Below, one piece after another: positions 21,429-30,728 of a stretch of 64,000 nucleotides of DNA. The stretch's first letter is position 1, and each line of letters starts with the position of its first letter. Origin of the DNA: Algoriphagus machipongonensis (GTDB lineage: Bacteria; Bacteroidota; Bacteroidia; Cytophagales; Cyclobacteriaceae); the NCBI RefSeq assembly GCF_000166275.1, contig NZ_CM001023.1, forward strand, positions 3,723,001 through 3,787,000, written 5' to 3'. The position numbers and the translations under genes are program-made. The notes under the pieces are model-generated. The model was not told the DNA's origin. It saw only the letters and a program-made list of their open reading frames with translations, and made no database searches.

Positions 21429-23141
21429 ATGGCCTTTGATCCAAAATCAATATTTATCTCTTATGCCTGGGGAGGCTTAAGTGAAGAAGTTGCCAATGAA
21501 CTGGACCAACTGATAACAGAAAAAGGACTACCTCTCGTAAGAGACAAAAGAAACCTTGGTTTTAAAGGCCTCATAAAAGACTTTATGAGGAAAATTGGAA
21601 CAGGAAATTCTGTCCTTCTTGTCATCAGTGATAAATACCTCAAGTCACCCAATTGCATGTTTGAGCTATTGGAAGTTCAGAAAAAGGGAAACATCCATTC
21701 CCGGGTTTTCCCTATTGTATTGGGAGATGCAAACATCTACAAACCCATTGGCATAATTTCCTATTTAAGGTATTGGGAGGATCAAATCGATGAGCTCAAT
21801 AAGGCACTAAAAGACTTGGATAGCTTTGCCGATACGCAAGGAATAAGAGACGACATTGATCTCTACACTGACATTCGAGGCGCTATCGCACAATTAGCCA
21901 ATATCTTTCGGGATATGAACACCCTCTCTTTGGAGGAGATGAAAGCTAAAAACTACTCCCCTTTATTAGACCAACTTTTAGATAGAACGGAGGATAATCA
22001 AACCCCTAGCCCCACTCCTAGCCCTAAAACAAATAAATACGGCAAAGTACTTTATCATATCCCCGATATGATGCAGATCGAAGCATGGACACGTTGTATT
22101 GTACGTTTAGCTTGGGATGAAATTCTATTGAAAGAGGGCCTTAATTTACCAAAAGACTCTGAAGTCATAGAAGAAATACGTCTTGGAAAAGTGATGCAGG
22201 TAAATCTAGAAGAAGGAAAAGGGGATGGAAATTTTGAAATCGACCCCCTCTCTTCTACCGAGCAATTTATTTTCGAAGATGATTACACAGAATGGCTTTT
22301 TGATGTTCGAGCCAAGAAAGAAGGAACCTTCACTTTGGTATTAAGGGTAACCTTACTTCAAATTATTGAAGGATTTGGAGAAAGGAAAAAAGACATTGTC
22401 TTAGAGAGAAATGTCAAAACTGAAGCATTTGTACCTGAATCTCTCCCTAACTTTGAGGTAGCCCAAAGTAGCTTAGCCAAAGGGGATGAAAAAGGCAAAA
22501 TATATCCTACTCTTTCCGACGAGATGGATGTCAATGAAGTCCAAAAAGTAGAATCTTTAGCGCCAAACCCTAGGAAAAGAAGTCCTGCTCCCCCTCCTAT
22601 GCCTGCTCCTTCAGCGGAACCTATCGAGAGAGAAGCTACTTCTCCAGGAAATACATCAGACCCTAAACCAAAATCTGTTTTAAGAAAACTGATGCCTTAT
22701 GCAGCCTCGATCGCTTTTGTGATTATCGCAGGCATATTTATCCTTCCTAATTTCAACAATCAAAGCAGTCCCGTCTCTAGCGGGGATATGGTGTCCGAAA
22801 AGCCTTCCGAAATGATTCCTCCCCCAGTAATAGAGGCACCAAATCTCCCAATTACAATAGAAAATGAAAACGTCCTTATTTCTATCAAACCAATTGGCAA
22901 TAATTCAGCAGGTCAAGGCAGTTTCAAAGCAAAAGTTTTCTTGGTAAATCCTGCATCTTTAGATTCGTTGTACAGTGATTCAACCATTGTAGATTTCATT
23001 CCAATTTCTGACACAGTGAGGTACCTCAAGGGAAATACTAAAATCTATTCCGCTGCAGAAATTAAGGACTCTATTAAAACTAAAAGAAAACCTGCTGCAG
23101 CATTTCAGGCACCTGCGCAGGTGGTAATTGACAATAATTAA
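21429..23141 (+). CDS. TIR-domain protein with a single membrane helix
   Basis: 570 residues. The N-terminal TIR domain (about 5-135) begins SIFISYAWGG and carries the conserved Glu of NADase-type TIRs (E79 in NCMFELLEV). A linker (TPSPTPSPK) leads to a beta-rich domain of unknown family (about 203-335, IPDMMQIEAWTRCIVRLAWD), then a Pro-rich stretch (SPAPPPMPAPS), a TM helix at about 424-440 and a C-terminal part of about 130 residues on the other side of the membrane. Bacterial TIRs often consume NAD+ in antiviral defence. No partner genes are beside it. Confidence 0.8.
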   Translation: MAFDPKSIFISYAWGGLSEEVANELDQLITEKGLPLVRDKRNLGFKGLIKDFMRKIGTGNSVLLVISDKYLKSPNCMFELLEVQKKGNIHSRVFPIVLGDANIYKPIGIISYLRYWEDQIDELNKALKDLDSFADTQGIRDDIDLYTDIRGAIAQLANIFRDMNTLSLEEMKAKNYSPLLDQLLDRTEDNQTPSPTPSPKTNKYGKVLYHIPDMMQIEAWTRCIVRLAWDEILLKEGLNLPKDSEVIEEIRLGKVMQVNLEEGKGDGNFEIDPLSSTEQFIFEDDYTEWLFDVRAKKEGTFTLVLRVTLLQIIEGFGERKKDIVLERNVKTEAFVPESLPNFEVAQSSLAKGDEKGKIYPTLSDEMDVNEVQKVESLAPNPRKRSPAPPPMPAPSAEPIEREATSPGNTSDPKPKSVLRKLMPYAASIAFVIIAGIFILPNFNNQSSPVSSGDMVSEKPSEMIPPPVIEAPNLPITIENENVLISIKPIGNNSAGQGSFKAKVFLVNPASLDSLYSDSTIVDFIPISDTVRYLKGNTKIYSAAEIKDSIKTKRKPAAAFQAPAQVVIDNN

Positions 23142-23150
23142 CGATGTCTT

Positions 23151-23663
23151 CTATTGGCTAACCTTACCCAGAGACTGCAAGAATTTTCTAGGGATGCTTA
23201 CGAGCATATTTTGATAGATACTAGGAATTCGAATTAAGAAATAGTCTTTATTTCCTTTCTCTATTACCTCCCCAGTCATATGTTGGAGAGCGCCGCCAAT
23301 CACTTCTACCTTTTCTCCAGCCTCGATGACACTTCCATCTGACTCCACCGCTACACCGGTAGAAATGATCCTTTCAATGGTCTCAAGCTCCTCATCTCGT
23401 ACTGTTGCATGCTGTCCGGAGAAATGAACAAACTTCACCGCCCCGGGCACTTGAAGGCATTCCCATAATTGGTTGCGGGTTGTTTTCACAAAAACATATC
23501 CATTAAAAAGTGGTTTTTCTACCTTCTTCTTCCGGTCTGACCATTGTCTGATTTCTTCAATAATTGGCAAATAAACTTCCTTGCCATTTTCTCTTAATCT
23601 CTTTGCTACCTTTTTCTCTGATCGAGAGGCAGTATACATGACAAACCACTTCAACTCATTCAT
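23151..23663 (-). CDS. UpxY-type NusG-family antitermination protein
   Basis: Specialised NusG paralogue of 170 residues. The NGN domain begins KWFVMYTASRSEKKVAKRL and contains FNGYVFVKT. A C-terminal KOW-like region follows (AGEKVEVIGGALQHMTGEVI). UpxY/LoaP/RfaH-type proteins help polymerase read through long operons, usually capsule or exopolysaccharide loci in Bacteroidota. No such operon adjoins it: its 3' neighbour is the convergent TIR gene (9 bp) and the efflux operon upstream ends in its own terminator. The target must be elsewhere or is lost. Confidence 0.88.
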   Translation of the reverse strand: MNELKWFVMYTASRSEKKVAKRLRENGKEVYLPIIEEIRQWSDRKKKVEKPLFNGYVFVKTTRNQLWECLQVPGAVKFVHFSGQHATVRDEELETIERIISTGVAVESDGSVIEAGEKVEVIGGALQHMTGEVIEKGNKDYFLIRIPSIYQNMLVSIPRKFLQSLGKVSQ

Positions 23664-23739
23664 TCTTGTAATCTATTTGGGTATTCAAAATTAACATTTT
23701 TTAGCAGCAAAGGTCGAACCAAGTGGGCTTAAAAATCAA

Positions 23740-23770
23740 AAAACCCCCGGGATAGAACCCCGGAGGTTTT
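23740..23770 (-). terminator. Terminator of the RND efflux operon
   Basis: Stem AAAACCCCCGGG / CCCCGGAGGTTTT with one mismatch and a 6-nt loop, about 29 bp beyond the stop of the RND gene. The minus strand continues TTTGATTTTT. It separates the efflux operon from the NusG-like gene. Confidence 0.8.
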
Positions 23771-23798
23771 ATTAAAAAAACCACCAACCTTAAAACAA

Positions 23799-26700
23799 TC
23801 ATGCTTTAATTCTCTTTAGGCGCATATTTAACTTATCGGCCAAGAGATACATGACTGGTACAATTACTAACGTGAGGAAGGTCGCAAAGGTTAACCCGAA
23901 AATAACTGTCCAGGCCATTGGACCCCAAAATGCTGCGTTATCCCCTCCTACATAAAACTGTGGATCAAAATCACTCAAAAGCGTACCGAAATTAATATTC
24001 ATACCAATCGCAAGTGGAATTAATCCTAAGACTGTAGTGATTGCTGTCAGCAATACCGGTCTTAACCTGGTTTTTCCTGACTCTACAATACTAGAGATCA
24101 TCAGATTAAATGGTAAATGATCTTTTGGACCCATCCCCAACTCTTCTCGCTTACGCTCTCTCACCAAATTGGTATAGTCAATCAATACAATGGCATTATT
24201 TACCACGACACCAGCCAGGGAAATAATACCGATACCCGTCATAATCACAACGAAGTCCATATTGAAAATCACCAATCCTAAGAACACCCCAATGGTACTT
24301 AATACGACTGATGCCATGATGATAAATGGTGTAGTCACAGAATTAAACTGTGCTACGATGATCAGGAAAATCAAAGAAACAGCGATTCCCAATGCTCCCA
24401 GCAAGAAGTCCATTGATTTCTGTTGCTCCTCTTGCTCACCCGTATATTTCATAGAGATTCCATCTGGAACACTGTAATTCTGAAGGGCCGCCTGAATTTG
24501 CGCATTGACTTCAGTAGGGTTATAGCCATCCAAAACATTGGAGTAAACAGTTATCGCTTTATCCAGATCTTTTCTTTTTACAGATCCATAAGTAGAACCG
24601 TATTTAATCTGAGCTACCGCTGAAATCGGCACTTCACGCTTAGTTCCAAACTTATCTCTAAACCCGATTTTCTTATTGACCAAAGTATTGATATCATACC
24701 TGAAACCTTCCTTCAACCTAAGCTGGATTGGATAATCATCCTCTCCTTCTTTGTATTTAGATACTTCCAGACCAAATAATGCCGTTCTTAAGTCATTGGC
24801 AATTTCAGAAGTAGAAAGCCCAAATCTTCTGGCTTTTTCACGATCGATATTCAAAATCACTTCTGGGCTACCAAGAGATAAATCAGACTTCAATTCTTCA
24901 ATACCAGGAATATTAAGGTTAGTCAAATACTCCCTCGTTTTATTTACATAAGCGATCAACTGATCGTAATCTTCTCCTACAAACTCAATGTTGACTGCCT
25001 TACCTGTTGGCGGACCATTTCGTTGCTTATCGACGGTGATCAATACCCCTGGATATTTTTCAACCAATTCACGAATTGCCTCCATGGCATCATTGGTGTT
25101 GATTCCTTGACGATCAATATAATCCACAAAACCAATGGTAATTTTCGCCTTATGAGGTGTAGGTTGGTTACTTGGACCTTCCAAAGGATCTCCAGTTCCT
25201 TCACCTACCTGGCTAATCACAGACTCCAAAATATCGGTATAATCATCCAGTGCCACCATCAACTCATCTTCCATTCCGTCCACAAACTCATTTGTCGCCT
25301 CGATGTCAGTTCCAATAGGGAACTCAATAAAGACATTGATCAACTGAGGCTGATTGTCTGGAAAGAATAGCACTTTCGGAGCTCTAATTCCTAATAGTAC
25401 CAATGAGAAAAATAACAATAGAACTGTTCCTCCTAGGAATAGGTAGGGTTTCTTTCCATTGAGGGCGAACTCCAACATGGATTCATAAAAGTTCTCAAGC
25501 TTCACCAAGAGTACTGTCTGGAACCAACGAATGGCTTTACGAAGTAAAAAGACATTAAATAACGTAAGAAAACATCCTACCAATAATAATGTCCCTATCG
25601 CAGTGACACCTAACAAATAAAAGATCGTAGAAAGAACTAATAATACTCCAGCCACAATGATCGATTTCTGCTTTGGTTTATCCTTTGTCACATCCTCTAC
25701 TTTCATATAAAGTGCTGTCAACACCGGGTTAATCACCAAGGCCACAAACAAGGAAGAGGAAAGTACAATAATCAAAGTGATTGGAAGGAACTTCATGAAT
25801 TCGCCCACGATGTCTTTCCAAAATGCCAATGGTAAGAATGCTGCAAGTGTGGTGGCGGTGGATGTAATGATTGGCCATGCCACTTCTCCAACACCCTCTT
25901 TTGCTGCCTGCACAGCATCTTTCCCTTCAGACATCAATCGATAGATGTTTTCTACTACCACGATTCCATTATCCACCAGCATTCCCAGAGCCAAAATCAA
26001 AGAGAATAGCACCATTAAGTTTAAGGTGATCCCAAATGCATTTAGCACCAAGAAAGAAATAAACATGGAAAGTGGAATCGCAATCCCTACAAACAATGCA
26101 TTCCTAAAACCAAGGAAAAACATCAGTACCAAAACCACCAGAATAACTCCGAAAATAATGGAGTTTTCAAGGTCAGATACTTGAAGTCTGGTTTGCTTAG
26201 ACTGATCATTGGTTATAGTTATTTCCAAATCTGGAGGAAATCTATTGGCCTTTGTAGTCTCAATAATCTCTTTGATCTTATCCGCAGCGTAAAGCAAATT
26301 CTCTCCACTTCGTTTCACCACGTTGATGGTAACTACCGGAAGGTTTTTGCTTCGGGCATAACTTGTTCTTTCCTTATAAGTGTCTTTGACTTCAGCAACA
26401 TCCCGTAGGTATACAATCTTTTGATTATCTGTCTTGACAATCACATTTTGCAAGTCCATAGGATCATCAAACTCCCCATCTACACGAAGGGTACGCTGAT
26501 AATCACCCGTACGGATATTTCCTCCGGAAATGGTGACGTTTTCCGTTTGCACTGCTTGCGCAATATCATTAAAACTTACTCCCACAGACTCCATCTTGTA
26601 AGGGTCTGCATTGATCTGAATCTCGCGCTCCACAGTTCCTGCTAAATCAGCTTTGGAGATTTCCGGTAATTTCTCAATCTCATCTTCCAGATACTCTCCA

Positions 26701-27203
26701 AACTTCTTCAGTTCGGCTTCCGAGTAATTTCCAGAAATATTCACGTTCATGATTGGGAAATCAGAAGTATTCACTTCCAGGACATTGGGATCTTGATCCA
26801 GGTCTGTTGGAAGTTCACTTTTGGATTTATCCACGGCATCTTTTACATCCTGAATAGCTTTGGAAATCTCCACTCCAGGATTAAACTCAATCACAATCGA
26901 TGAGAAATCCTGAACAGAGGTAGAATTAATATCCTTGATATCATTCAGTGATTTCAACTCCTTCTCTATCGGACGGGTAATCAGATTCTCCATATCCACT
27001 GGAGAGTTTCCAGGGTAAGGAGTTCCTACATAAACCGTAGGAATTACAATTTCCGGGAAACTTTCCTTCGGCATATTTCTATATGCACTTAGCCCCAGAA
27101 CAGTAATAATTAATGTAAGAATGACCACCGAAGTGGAATTGTCCACACTCAGGCTAGACAATCCAAATTCACGAGTTTTTTGTGGTTTTTGATTTTCTGC
27201 CAT
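23799..27203 (-). CDS. RND multidrug efflux transporter (AcrB/HAE1-like)
   Basis: Inner-membrane pump of 1134 residues with the usual RND two-fold repeat. TM1 follows NSTSVVILTLIITVLG; the proton-relay motif is in LALGMLVDNGIVVVENIYRL. The second half contains GIGIISLAGVVVNNAIVLID. It is about 85 residues longer than AcrB (1049). The excess includes two hydrophobic segments in the central loop (about residues 508-555, SIIVAGVLLVLSTIFYLLG and a second). Last gene of the tetR-tolC-adaptor-RND operon, 2 bp after the adaptor. Substrates are probably drugs or detergents. Confidence 0.95.
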   Translation of the reverse strand: MAENQKPQKTREFGLSSLSVDNSTSVVILTLIITVLGLSAYRNMPKESFPEIVIPTVYVGTPYPGNSPVDMENLITRPIEKELKSLNDIKDINSTSVQDFSSIVIEFNPGVEISKAIQDVKDAVDKSKSELPTDLDQDPNVLEVNTSDFPIMNVNISGNYSEAELKKFGEYLEDEIEKLPEISKADLAGTVEREIQINADPYKMESVGVSFNDIAQAVQTENVTISGGNIRTGDYQRTLRVDGEFDDPMDLQNVIVKTDNQKIVYLRDVAEVKDTYKERTSYARSKNLPVVTINVVKRSGENLLYAADKIKEIIETTKANRFPPDLEITITNDQSKQTRLQVSDLENSIIFGVILVVLVLMFFLGFRNALFVGIAIPLSMFISFLVLNAFGITLNLMVLFSLILALGMLVDNGIVVVENIYRLMSEGKDAVQAAKEGVGEVAWPIITSTATTLAAFLPLAFWKDIVGEFMKFLPITLIIVLSSSLFVALVINPVLTALYMKVEDVTKDKPKQKSIIVAGVLLVLSTIFYLLGVTAIGTLLLVGCFLTLFNVFLLRKAIRWFQTVLLVKLENFYESMLEFALNGKKPYLFLGGTVLLLFFSLVLLGIRAPKVLFFPDNQPQLINVFIEFPIGTDIEATNEFVDGMEDELMVALDDYTDILESVISQVGEGTGDPLEGPSNQPTPHKAKITIGFVDYIDRQGINTNDAMEAIRELVEKYPGVLITVDKQRNGPPTGKAVNIEFVGEDYDQLIAYVNKTREYLTNLNIPGIEELKSDLSLGSPEVILNIDREKARRFGLSTSEIANDLRTALFGLEVSKYKEGEDDYPIQLRLKEGFRYDINTLVNKKIGFRDKFGTKREVPISAVAQIKYGSTYGSVKRKDLDKAITVYSNVLDGYNPTEVNAQIQAALQNYSVPDGISMKYTGEQEEQQKSMDFLLGALGIAVSLIFLIIVAQFNSVTTPFIIMASVVLSTIGVFLGLVIFNMDFVVIMTGIGIISLAGVVVNNAIVLIDYTNLVRERKREELGMGPKDHLPFNLMISSIVESGKTRLRPVLLTAITTVLGLIPLAIGMNINFGTLLSDFDPQFYVGGDNAAFWGPMAWTVIFGLTFATFLTLVIVPVMYLLADKLNMRLKRIKA

Positions 27204-27205
27204 CT

Positions 27206-28339
27206 TTATTGCTGTGCTATGTTCACATTGAAATTATCTCCAACTTCACGGAATCCCTTGTCCACCAACATCTCGGTACCTGTAAGTCCCTCTAAAATCT
27301 CAGTTTCCTTATCAAAGGTTTTTCCTCTTTCCACATATTTCTTCACAGCTTTTCCACTTTCTACTGTAAACACATAATCTCCACGGTTGTCGCTAAGAAT
27401 TAAGTAACTCGGAACAATAACCGCATCAGCACTTTGGTAATCCAAAATCTTTAATACTGAAATCATGTTAGGCTTCACCATGGACATGTTAGGAAGGAGA
27501 ACCTCCACTTTGAAAGTCCTGTTATTTGGATTGATGATCGCACCTACTGAAGAAACTTTTGTTTGAATATCCTTATTGATTGATGGGAAGTTCACATCTA
27601 CTGAATCCCCTTTGGAAAGGACTCCTATATAGCTTTCAGAAATATCTGCTTCGATAAATAAGTCACTCTCTCCGATAAATTGGAACATGCCCATTCCAGG
27701 CTGAACCAATTCACCCAATCTCACTTCAACCGTTTCAATCGTACCTGAGAATGGTGCTCTAATTATTGCTTTATCCAGATTGGTACGAGCTGAAGCCAAG
27801 TTTCTTTCCAGTCCTTCTTTTCTGTTTTTAGCTTCCAAGTACTGAACCTCAGTACCAATTTGCTGATTCCAAAGCCTCTCCTGCTTTTCGAATAAAGTCG
27901 TAGCGAGTTCTAATGAATTCTCTAATTCGTCGATGTTACGCTCGATAATTTCGGCATCAATTCTTGCCAAAACTGTCCCTTTATTCACTCTCATCCCTTC
28001 TAAAACTGGAACTTCAAGAATTCTTCCTGAGGTCTCCGCACTGATCATGACATTCTTCTTAGAAAGCACTGATCCAGTCACCTCTACATAATGATCAAAT
28101 TCTCCCTTTTTTGCAGGAATGGTAGTGATCAGAATAGACTTTTGATTTTGCTTAGCAAAATCAGGATCCAATTTCATCAACTCTTCTTCCAACTCAGCGA
28201 TGGAAGTCGTCAGTTTATTTGATTCAGCTTTGAGCTCCTCCAATTCAGCCTTCTTTTCCTCCACCTCATCCTTTGGCTCACAAGAAAAGACCAGAAAAGC
28301 TAAGCCTAATAGGGGTAAAAATCTATGTGATAATTTCAT
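27206..28339 (-). CDS. RND efflux periplasmic adaptor (HlyD/MFP family)
   Basis: Periplasmic adaptor lipoprotein of 377 residues linking the RND pump to its outer-membrane channel. It has lipobox FLVFSC (Cys at about 20), a short N-terminal coiled coil rich in Glu/Lys, the lipoyl half-motifs (GRILEVPVLEGMRVNKGTVL and RAPFSGTIETVEVRLGELV) around a helical hairpin, and a beta-barrel domain (DVNFPSINKDIQTKV). It lies between the tolC-like and RND genes in one operon. Confidence 0.94.
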   Translation of the reverse strand: MKLSHRFLPLLGLAFLVFSCEPKDEVEEKKAELEELKAESNKLTTSIAELEEELMKLDPDFAKQNQKSILITTIPAKKGEFDHYVEVTGSVLSKKNVMISAETSGRILEVPVLEGMRVNKGTVLARIDAEIIERNIDELENSLELATTLFEKQERLWNQQIGTEVQYLEAKNRKEGLERNLASARTNLDKAIIRAPFSGTIETVEVRLGELVQPGMGMFQFIGESDLFIEADISESYIGVLSKGDSVDVNFPSINKDIQTKVSSVGAIINPNNRTFKVEVLLPNMSMVKPNMISVLKILDYQSADAVIVPSYLILSDNRGDYVFTVESGKAVKKYVERGKTFDKETEILEGLTGTEMLVDKGFREVGDNFNVNIAQQ

Positions 28340-28385
28340 TGTATATAGTTAATGTCGTTGTTACAAATTTTATGAAGGTCAAATC

Positions 28386-29768
28386 TTATTGACCTAATCC
28401 ATCTTTTAATATGCCCAATGCCTTCTCCAAATCTACTTTCGAAATCAAACCATCGTAAAGGGCTCCCAAATAATTAATCTCAGACTCAATCAAAGCTGCA
28501 TCAGCCTCCACAACTTCCAAGTTGGATCCGACTCCTTCATTGTACTTAATTTTAGAGATATCATATACCTCTTTGGCCAGTTCCATACTTTCTTTCTGCA
28601 CTGCCAAAACCTCCAGGTCATTGGCTAGGTTTTGCTTAGCCTGATACACTTCCAATGCTATGTTTTGATCCAAATAGAATCGCTGGTTTTCCAGCTGCTG
28701 TAACTGTAGTCTGTTTCTTTGAATTCTTGCGCTCTTAGATAGGCCATCAAAAATTGGAATGTTCATCGTTACTCCGAGCATGGAGGAACTAAACCAATTC
28801 CTAGATTGAAACAAAGTATTGAATGAATCGCCTGCTCCAGATCTCGTATAACTTGCATTAAAATCTAAGGTCGGCATGTATTGGGAGGTATTATATCTTA
28901 GATCCAACTGGGTTAATTCCATGTTGGTGTTTAATTGATCCATTTCCACTCTATGCTCAACTTCCATTGCCTGAAGAGCCGCTAAATCTTCCTCTGGGTT
29001 TAGCTCTGCCAAAGTTTCTGTTATCACAACGTCATAATTCTTAGGTAGTCCCAGTTGAATTTTTAGCAATTGCTTAGAAATATCGTAAGCAGTCATGCTT
29101 TGCTTTAGTTGAGAAAAGGTATTATTCCGCTGCACCTGAATTCTGGAAACCTCGATTTTTTCTGTAAATCCAGCTTCGTTCATCGCTTTGGTTTCCTCCA
29201 ATAAGGAGTCGATTCTACTCAAGTTGGATTGAGAAAGTTTGATTCTCTCCGCATTCACCAAAACCCCATAATAGGCCTTTTTGACATTTTCGATAACATC
29301 ATTTTCCACTTTGATTTTATCATATTCCGTCAAAGCCTTATAGGTTTTGGCTGCTCTCAGTCCCACGAAGAATGATCCATCAAAAATCATTTGTGATAAA
29401 GTAACCCCTGCATTCCCAGAGTAACTTACACCAAACCTGGCCGGAATCACATCGGAAGGAATACTCGGATCTCCAAATGGAGGTTCGTTTGGTAAAAACA
29501 CTACCTGAACCAATGGATTATAATTAATCCCAACATTTCCATTAATCTGTGGTAGACCAGCAGCCGTTTCTTCCTTAATGGTCGTTTGCGACACCATCAC
29601 TTCTAACTTGGCATTCTTGGAGTCTGGGTTATTTTCTAAAGCAAATTCCAAGGTCTCCTTTAAATTCAGCTGGAGAACTTCTAAAGGTGGTGCTTCCTGT
29701 GCAAATGCCTCAATCTTAAGAAAACTCAAGACGAGCAGGACAGCTAAATAAATCTTCTTTTTAAACAT
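28386..29768 (-). CDS. TolC-family outer-membrane efflux protein
   Basis: Outer-membrane channel of 460 residues. After a signal peptide (cleavage near EAFAQ) it shows the two OEP repeats: long helices (TLEFALENNPDSKNAKLEV; QIALEVYQAKQNLANDLE-like pattern) and barrel strands (GNVGINYNPLVQV, DFNASYTRSG). It is the second gene of the operon, after the TetR regulator (62 bp) and before the adaptor (46 bp). Confidence 0.93.
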   Translation of the reverse strand: MFKKKIYLAVLLVLSFLKIEAFAQEAPPLEVLQLNLKETLEFALENNPDSKNAKLEVMVSQTTIKEETAAGLPQINGNVGINYNPLVQVVFLPNEPPFGDPSIPSDVIPARFGVSYSGNAGVTLSQMIFDGSFFVGLRAAKTYKALTEYDKIKVENDVIENVKKAYYGVLVNAERIKLSQSNLSRIDSLLEETKAMNEAGFTEKIEVSRIQVQRNNTFSQLKQSMTAYDISKQLLKIQLGLPKNYDVVITETLAELNPEEDLAALQAMEVEHRVEMDQLNTNMELTQLDLRYNTSQYMPTLDFNASYTRSGAGDSFNTLFQSRNWFSSSMLGVTMNIPIFDGLSKSARIQRNRLQLQQLENQRFYLDQNIALEVYQAKQNLANDLEVLAVQKESMELAKEVYDISKIKYNEGVGSNLEVVEADAALIESEINYLGALYDGLISKVDLEKALGILKDGLGQ

Positions 29769-29830
29769 GGTACTATTCTAAATAAAAGTCGGTTTGAGAT
29801 TTAAATTTGTTTGGAAAGCCTTAGCTCTCA

Positions 29831-30430
29831 TTAATTATATCGATGTCTTTCTAAATATGCCTGTCTTCCTTTCTCTGTGAAAATCCCGTGCAGAAAATGA
29901 TTCATCATCTCTACCTGTAGATCCAATAAACTATGAGAGCTGGTATTGAAGTACGTCGGGTCAAAAGCTGCACTGATCTGATTCACACGCATTTTGGCCA
30001 AAATTTCGGAGTTAATTTCTTCGCGAAAGTAACCCAATTTTTTACCTCTTTCTAAGACTTTGACGATGTCTGTCACGATTATTTCATCCCGAAAACACTC
30101 AAACATTTCCCAGGCATCTGGAAAGTACCTTTGCACCTCCAATACCGCCATCGGGTTCATATTTTCCAATCGCTCACGAATGGTTTTGGAAGTACAAATT
30201 AAATGTTCAATTACTCCATCGTCTTCACTTAGAATTCCAGTCAACTTCTCCTGATCTTGACTTAAAATCATCCCAAAAGCCTTCTTTACCAGCTCGCGCT
30301 TATCCTTAAACTCCTGGTAAATTGTCTTTTTAGAAACTCCAGATAGCCGAGCAATATTCTCCATGGTTACAGTGCGAACACCATACCTGCTAAACTGCTC
30401 AATCGCTACATCTAAAATCTTCTCCCTCAT
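29831..30430 (-). CDS. TetR-family regulator of the efflux operon
   Basis: Regulator of 199 residues. The N-terminal helix-turn-helix spans about residues 5-50, with RTVTMENIARLSGVSKKTIY. It is first in the operon with tolC-, adaptor- and RND-type genes. A 38-bp inverted repeat overlapping its promoter (30465-30502) is the expected site for autorepression of the whole operon, to be relieved when the C-terminal domain binds a pump substrate. The inducer is unknown. Confidence 0.93.
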   Translation of the reverse strand: MREKILDVAIEQFSRYGVRTVTMENIARLSGVSKKTIYQEFKDKRELVKKAFGMILSQDQEKLTGILSEDDGVIEHLICTSKTIRERLENMNPMAVLEVQRYFPDAWEMFECFRDEIIVTDIVKVLERGKKLGYFREEINSEILAKMRVNQISAAFDPTYFNTSSHSLLDLQVEMMNHFLHGIFTEKGRQAYLERHRYN

Positions 30431-30460
30431 CTAGTTTTAACTCTTTAATAAATCAGGATG

Positions 30461-30502
30461 CAAAACTACGGAAACTTTAGGCTCTTCAAAAGTTTCCGTA
30501 GT
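30461..30502 (-). promoter_or_regulatory. Promoter and overlapping TetR-type operator
   Basis: Inverted repeat ACTACGGAAACTTT (30465-30478) / AAAGTTTCCGTAGT (30489-30502), 14-bp perfect arms with a 10-bp spacer. On the minus strand a Bacteroidota promoter lies within it: -33 TTTTG (30491-30487), 18 bp, then -7 TAGTTTTG (30468-30461). The regulator's ATG is 30 bp downstream. The arrangement predicts repression by blocking both promoter elements. Confidence 0.75.
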
Positions 30503-30700
30503 ATCAAAAGCGAACAATCTCCTGCTTTAACAAAAAAATAATATTGAAATCCGTACGATTTTGAACATTTGACAGAAATACCAAAAATTCCATTGAGTCA
30601 AACCACCTAAAAAACTCATTCCCTGCTCTGGAATTTCAGAAAATATCTTGGGGAGGCAAATTACCCTCTTCCAAATATTTCAATCTAAAGTCCAATTTCT

Positions 30701-30708
30701 TACCTTTG
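30701..30708 (+). promoter_or_regulatory. Predicted -7 element of the purL promoter
   Basis: TACCTTTG fits the Bacteroidota -7 consensus TAnnTTTG and lies 20 bp before the purL ATG. The -33 element is not clear. The rest of 30503-30700 holds no other feature that I can see. Confidence 0.5.
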
Positions 30709-30728
30709 CAGCTTACTAGCCTAAGGAC

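Noticed and set aside
24190..26645. Plus-strand ORFs across the RND gene
   Set aside because: Antisense shadows with low-complexity composition; the minus-strand frame is a complete RND pump.
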